DNA of 64,000 bases from an uncultured Anaerolineae bacterium (GTDB lineage: Bacteria; Chloroflexota; Anaerolineae; Anaerolineales; Villigracilaceae). Position numbers and translations under genes: made by a program. This document shows positions 60,125 to 64,000 of this stretch, piece after piece (position 1 is the first letter of the stretch; each line of letters begins with the position of its first letter). The notes under the pieces are model-generated. The model made no database searches and was not told where the DNA came from. It was given only the letters and a program-made list of their open reading frames with translations. The DNA is taken from NCBI GenBank assembly GCA_937120535.1, contig CAKZJX010000010.1, positions 1 through 64,000 on the forward strand, written 5' to 3'.

Positions 60125-62563
60125 ATGCTTCCGCATCGCATCCTGATCCTGGGCCTGCTGGCCGCCTTCTTGGCCTGTTCGCCGGCCCCGGCGCTTCGCT
60201 TGACGTCCTTCTGGCCCACCGCCACCCCATCGGCCACGCCCATCCCACCCCCCACCCCGACCTTCACCCCTTCCCCGATCCCTACCTCCTCCTCCCGCAT
60301 TGAGCGCGGCGATCGGGCACTGTTCAACGGCGACTACGACATAGCCCGCCGAGAATACGCCTCGGCGCTGGAGCAGGCCCTCGATCCAGACGTGAACGCC
60401 GAAGCGCTCTGGGGATTGGGTCGAACGGCCTTTGCTGCCCGAGACCTGCGCTCAGCGACCAAGCACTTCCAACTCCTGATCGCCGAGCATCCCACCCATC
60501 AGCGTGCGGCTCAGGCCCACCTCCTGCTAGCCAAAGTTTATGAGCAACAGAACCGCCCGCTTGATGCGGCAGCCGCCTATGCCAACTACCTGGCAGCGCG
60601 TCCAGGGGTTTTGGATTCCTACGTCCTCGAATGGCGAGGCGATGCACTCTTCGCGGCCGGCGACTACGTGGCCGCCCTAAGCGCCTATCAGGCCGCAGCC
60701 GATGCCCCACGCCTGGATGCAGGGATCGAGCTGCGCATCAAGATCGGACAAACGCGGGTTGCCCTAGGCGATTACGCCGGCGCCCTGGCACAGTACGATG
60801 CCCTGGCGCAAGTTGGCAACGACTTCATCAAAGCCCAGATCGATTACCTAGCCGGGTCGGCCTACAAATTCCTCGGCCAGCCCGAGCAAGCCTACGCACG
60901 CTTTCGTCATGCTGTAGAGAACTACCCCCTCTCCTACTACGCTTACCTCTCCCTGGTCGAACTGGTGGACGCCGGTCAACCGGTCAACGATCTCGACCGC
61001 GGTCTGGTGAATTACTTTGCTGGCAACTACGGTCGCGCCCTCGAACGCTTGGAGATCTACATCAACGCCGGCCTGGACGCTAACGGCACGGCTCAATACT
61101 ATCGCGCCCTCACCTTGGTCAAGCTGGGCCGGCACGAAGAAGCCATCGCTGCCTTCCGAGCATTCTTGCAAGCCTATCCTGATCATCCCCGCTGGGCCGC
61201 TGCCTGGTATGGTGACCTGAATACCCCCCTGCTCACTCCCGGCTTAGCCTTCATCCAGTGGTACTACCTCAAGCGCTACGTCGAAGCCGCCCAAACCCTG
61301 CGCGGGTTTGCCGCTGCCCTGCCCACCCATCCCCTGACCTTCGACTACCTGATGATCGCGGCGCGCCTGCTGGAACGGGACAACCGACTGAAAGAAGCCG
61401 CTGACCTGTGGGAGTCTATCGCCGACCAATATCCAGCCGACCCGCGCGCTAGCGATGCGGCCTTCTTGGCCGGCATCGCCGACTACCGTCTGGGTGACCT
61501 GCGGCGTGCTCTCGCCGATTTCGAGCGCAGCTTGCTGATCTCTGTGGAGGCGGAAAAACGTGCTCGCGCCTACTTTTGGATCGGCAAGACGCAGGAAAAA
61601 CTGAACAACCCAGGCCAGGCCCGTCAGGCATGGCAGCAGGCCCAGCAACTTGATTCGACTGGCTACTACAGCCTGCGGGCGCGCGATCGGTTGCTCGGGA
61701 GTGCACCGTTTGAGCCGGCCCCCCTCACCCATCTGGAGGTCGACTTGGCGGCCGAACGCGCAGCCGCTGCTTCCTGGCTGCGCATCACCTTCAGCTTGCC
61801 GCCTGAGATCGACCTGAACCACTTGGGCCGGCTGGCTTCAGATCCTCGGCTGATACGCGGCAGCGAACTCTGGGAGTTGGGCTTCTACGAGGCAGCGCGT
61901 CGGGAATTTGAAGCCTTGCGGCAGACCGTCAGCTCCGACCCGGCGGATTCCTTCCGCCTGGCCAATCTGTTGATCGACCTCGGCCTGTACCGCTCCGGCA
62001 TCCTAGCCATCCGCCAAGTATTGACCTTGGCCGGATACGACGATCACACCGAATCGCTACAGGCGGCAGCGTACTTTAACCATGTCCGCTACGGCCTGTA
62101 TTTCCGCGACTTAATCGAGCCGGCCGCTCAACAGTACGGCTTCGACCCACTTTTCCTGTTCAGCGTGGCCCGTCAAGAGAGCCTGTTTGAGGGCTTTGCC
62201 CGCTCCACAGCCGGTGCACGCGGCCTGATGCAGATCCTCCCCGAAACTGGCCGCGAAGTGGCCGCCCGCCTGGCCTGGCCACCGGAATTTGATCCCGAGA
62301 TGCTCTACCGCCCTGCGGTCAGCGTGCAATTGGGCGCCTATTACTTAGCCTCCAACCGCAACCTGATGGAGGGCGATCTCTACGCCACCCTGGCCGCCTA
62401 CAACGCCGGCCCCGGCAACGCCTTGGCCTGGCGCAACCTGGCTGAGAACGACCCAGACCTGTTCCTAGAAGTGGTGCGCGCCGCCGAGACGCGCGACTAC
62501 ATCCGCCGTATCTACGAAACCTACCACATCTACCGCATGCTCTACAGCCCCCCAAGCCCCTAG
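60125..62563 (+). CDS. Soluble lytic murein transglycosylase (Slt-type), probable lipoprotein
   Basis: 812 residues. A signal peptide ends near LAAFLACSP, a plausible lipobox with Cys18. A Thr/Pro-rich linker follows. About ten TPR-like repeats fill residues 60-590 (for example ALWGLGRTAFAARDLRSATKHF). The C-terminal SLT domain (about 665-800) has the catalytic Glu in FSVARQESLFEGFA, then GARGLMQILPETG, AAYNAGPGNALAW and DYIRRIYETYHIYRML. It cleaves peptidoglycan to 1,6-anhydro products at the cell envelope. The stop is 7 bases from the end of the broken aminotransferase gene on the other strand. Confidence 0.92.
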   Translation: MLPHRILILGLLAAFLACSPAPALRLTSFWPTATPSATPIPPPTPTFTPSPIPTSSSRIERGDRALFNGDYDIARREYASALEQALDPDVNAEALWGLGRTAFAARDLRSATKHFQLLIAEHPTHQRAAQAHLLLAKVYEQQNRPLDAAAAYANYLAARPGVLDSYVLEWRGDALFAAGDYVAALSAYQAAADAPRLDAGIELRIKIGQTRVALGDYAGALAQYDALAQVGNDFIKAQIDYLAGSAYKFLGQPEQAYARFRHAVENYPLSYYAYLSLVELVDAGQPVNDLDRGLVNYFAGNYGRALERLEIYINAGLDANGTAQYYRALTLVKLGRHEEAIAAFRAFLQAYPDHPRWAAAWYGDLNTPLLTPGLAFIQWYYLKRYVEAAQTLRGFAAALPTHPLTFDYLMIAARLLERDNRLKEAADLWESIADQYPADPRASDAAFLAGIADYRLGDLRRALADFERSLLISVEAEKRARAYFWIGKTQEKLNNPGQARQAWQQAQQLDSTGYYSLRARDRLLGSAPFEPAPLTHLEVDLAAERAAAASWLRITFSLPPEIDLNHLGRLASDPRLIRGSELWELGFYEAARREFEALRQTVSSDPADSFRLANLLIDLGLYRSGILAIRQVLTLAGYDDHTESLQAAAYFNHVRYGLYFRDLIEPAAQQYGFDPLFLFSVARQESLFEGFARSTAGARGLMQILPETGREVAARLAWPPEFDPEMLYRPAVSVQLGAYYLASNRNLMEGDLYATLAAYNAGPGNALAWRNLAENDPDLFLEVVRAAETRDYIRRIYETYHIYRMLYSPPSP

Positions 62564-62570
62564 GGCGCTC

Positions 62571-63346
62571 TCAGCAACCGACGGCCTGCAAGACCTGGAG
62601 GATCGCTCGGCCACCTCGTGCACCCGATCAGTGGAGCACGAGAAAGCAAAGCGGATGTGGCCCTCGCCGGCCGCGCCAAACGCCGATCCCGGCGACGATC
62701 CCATGCCGGCTTGATCGATCAAATACTCGCTGATATTCAGCAGCCATGGCGCGGCTTGCCTCCTGCGGCTCATCTAAGGCGGCTGCCGCTCCGTACTGAG
62801 TCACCGAATTGTCGCCTACCGCCGCTCGGCCCCGCCCGGACGATCCCTGCCAGGTGTTCAGCTGTCGACCTGCGGGGAGAACTCCAGCCCGATCTGGCGG
62901 CGCTGGACGAAGCACAAAGCTCCTTAGGCCAATCCATCTTTGGCGACCAATGAATGCAACGCCCAGACACTCCTCAGCCAAGAGATGCTTGCCCACCACA
63001 AAGGGCGAGGCAGCCGGCGCAACCGCACCGGCATCGGCCGACCGCCGGCCAAGCAAATGTACTCCCCCACCTCGGTCCACATCGGCTCGGGCAAGATCAC
63101 CTGATCGCCCTGGTCGAGCAGGGCGCGGAAGATCACATATAGCCCATTCATGGCGCCCTTGGTCACGATCACTTGATCGGGGTCCGAGACGCGCAGCCCA
63201 TTTTCCATTGTCGTCTTGCGCCAAATCGCCTCACGCAACGGCACAATGCCAGTCGAATCAAGGCAAGCCGAATGAGGAGGGGGCCACCCGCTCGCCCGCC
63301 GTTGTGACCAGGTGTTCAAGAGCACCCGGCGCAGAAACGCCTTGGC
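62571..63346 (-). pseudogene. Broken class I/II PLP aminotransferase gene
   Basis: Pieces of a PLP aminotransferase appear in order in different minus-strand frames: LGQGVSAPGALEHLV, then TGIVPLREAIWRKT, then VIVTKGAMNGLYVIFRAL with GDQVILPEPMWTEVGEY, then NSVTQYGAAAALDEPQEA, and last PGSAFGAAGEGHIRFAF. At least three frame changes are needed, one in a run of five C near 63270. About 35 residues are missing at the N-terminus, and the middle, including the lysine region, is shortened. The remaining 776 bases compare with about 1,170 for an intact gene. It starts immediately after the DUF167 stop. Sequencing error could explain single-base shifts but not the deletions. Confidence 0.75.
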
Positions 63347-63658
63347 CTAGCTCAAGTGCCCGACAATTCGGTTGTGGGCTTCCTGCACATCCATATCTAA
63401 GATAGAGACCAGCTTGTCTCGTCCGTTGGCGCCGGCCACAATCTCTAGCCGAGACTTCGGGACGCCGAGAACTTCCGAAAGGAAATCCAATAACTGCTCG
63501 TTGGCCTGTCCTTCATGAGCCGAAGCGGTGAGATGAATCTTCACTGTGCCATCGTTCTGGATGGCAACGATCTCATTGCGGCTGGCGCGCGGGGTGACAC
63601 GAATGGCCAGGGCAGAGCCCCTTTTCCCATCATGTAGACGATACTGTCGTCTGGGCAT
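63347..63658 (-). CDS. DUF167 (YggU) family protein
   Basis: 103 residues. The core is LAIRVTPRASRNEIVAIQNDGTVKIHLTASAHEGQANEQLLDFLSEVLGVPKSRLEIVAGANGRDKLVSI, the well-conserved YggU pattern, with a 15-residue C-terminal extension. The function is unknown. It follows yggT by two bases in the usual yggS-yggT-yggU order. Confidence 0.9.
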   Translation of the reverse strand: MPRRQYRLHDGKRGSALAIRVTPRASRNEIVAIQNDGTVKIHLTASAHEGQANEQLLDFLSEVLGVPKSRLEIVAGANGRDKLVSILDMDVQEAHNRIVGHLS

Positions 63659-63660
63659 GG

Positions 63661-63924
63661 CTACCTCAATGCATATAATAAGTTAATCAACGCAGATTGA
63701 ATCACACTAATCAACAGGATTAAGATAATCGGGCTGATGTCAAACATGCCGATCAGAGGGACCGAACGCCGAATCGGTTCCAAGAGCGGACCGACAATGC
63801 GATGCAGCGCCTGACGCACAGGATGATAGGGACTCAAGAACCACGACAACGCCACATCGAGAACGATCAACAAAATGAGCAGGTTAGCGACCAGACTGAT
63901 CAACCGAACAAGCAAATCTATCAT
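63661..63924 (-). CDS. YggT family membrane protein
   Basis: 87 residues with two helices (about 8-28 and 63-83). The family signature is LDVALSWFLSPYHPVRQALHRIVGPLLEPIRRSVP, then DISPIILILLISVIQS. Homologues are linked with cell division or osmotic stress in other bacteria, but the role is unclear. It lies between the yggS end and the yggU gene. Confidence 0.9.
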   Translation of the reverse strand: MIDLLVRLISLVANLLILLIVLDVALSWFLSPYHPVRQALHRIVGPLLEPIRRSVPLIGMFDISPIILILLISVIQSALINLLYALR

Positions 63925-63938
63925 CTATCTGCCTCGCT

Positions 63939-64000
63939 TCAAGCCAGACGTTTGGGCGGTCGCGGCCCTACGATAGCCGCTCCAACCCGCACCAGCGTAG
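63939..64000 (-). CDS. yggS: 3' end of a YggS-family PLP-binding protein gene, truncated by the window
   Basis: The minus-strand frame entering from the window end reads TLVRVGAAIVGPRPPKRLA before TGA (63941-63939). This is the conserved C-terminus of YggS/PLPBP pyridoxal phosphate homeostasis proteins (usually VRIGTALFGPR). It stands just before yggT, the usual order. Only about 19 residues are visible. Confidence 0.65.
   Translation of the reverse strand, partial: TLVRVGAAIVGPRPPKRLA

Noticed and set aside
1-64000. tRNA, rRNA, CRISPR arrays and insertion sequences
   Set aside because: No T-loop GTTCGAATC-type pattern, no regularly spaced repeats and no transposase with terminal inverted repeats were seen by eye. 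A tRNAscan or Infernal run could still find a divergent RNA.

Overview
The window looks like a piece of a Chloroflexota chromosome, most likely Anaerolineae or a close relative. This rests on gene content: a lineage-type membrane operon with a DUF6754-like protein, Thr/Pro-rich extracytoplasmic linkers, archaeal-type indolepyruvate oxidoreductase, kinases with variant HRD loops, and a PucC homologue. No rRNA, tRNA, CRISPR array or intact mobile element was seen. Genes are dense and codirectional runs are common. Many neighbours share ATGA stop/start overlaps, so translational coupling is widespread.

Layout. 1-9.4 kb: a gene end, moaA plus a HAD hydrolase (minus), then an M32 carboxypeptidase, iorAB, a MazG-like hydrolase and clpC (plus). 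9.7-17.9 kb: an eight-gene minus-strand operon of mostly unnamed membrane proteins. It contains a MutL-like ASKHA protein, a zinc-ribbon protein with 13 copies of an LPDWL-type motif, and an LPQTG-ended protein. It is the best candidate for an undescribed system. 18-24.3 kb: a decayed spacer, folK, kbl, a three-gene ABC-2 exporter and rnz. 24.4-33.2 kb: ftsK, then a phospho-signalling operon (kinase with beta-propeller, PP2C phosphatase, J-domain/vWA protein, FHA protein, small protein, response regulator). 33.2-41.4 kb: methyltransferase, AI-2E transporter, a 58-aa protein, P1 peptidase, a large 7TM-PAS-GAF-GGDEF cyclase (minus), a second kinase and rpe. 41.6-51.3 kb: rpmB, the Asp23/FakA-like pair, a small glycan-modification cluster, lapA-like gene, radA, a DUF971 protein, an SH3 protein, a lipid kinase and two adjacent c-di-AMP-receptor-like genes. 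51.7-64 kb: TauE exporter, PucC-like transporter, a MerR-type sensor, DUF6391 protein, holA, acyltransferase, SMP-30 hydrolase, corA, a lytic transglycosylase, a broken aminotransferase gene and the yggS-yggT-yggU group.

Regulation. Several genes have a -10 box only 6-8 bases before the ATG, which predicts leaderless mRNAs (moaA, the eight-gene operon, the AI-2E gene, the second kinase, the DUF6391/holA pair and the transglycosylase). corA instead has a long leader. It contains a short ORF rich in acidic residues and prolines, whose stop codon lies inside one arm of two mutually exclusive hairpins. The second hairpin hides the corA Shine-Dalgarno sequence. This has the architecture of a magnesium-sensing translational switch and is the strongest single finding.

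Limits. Everything was read by eye from the sequence and ORF track. Family names come from motif recognition, not searches, and promoters and terminators are pattern matches only.
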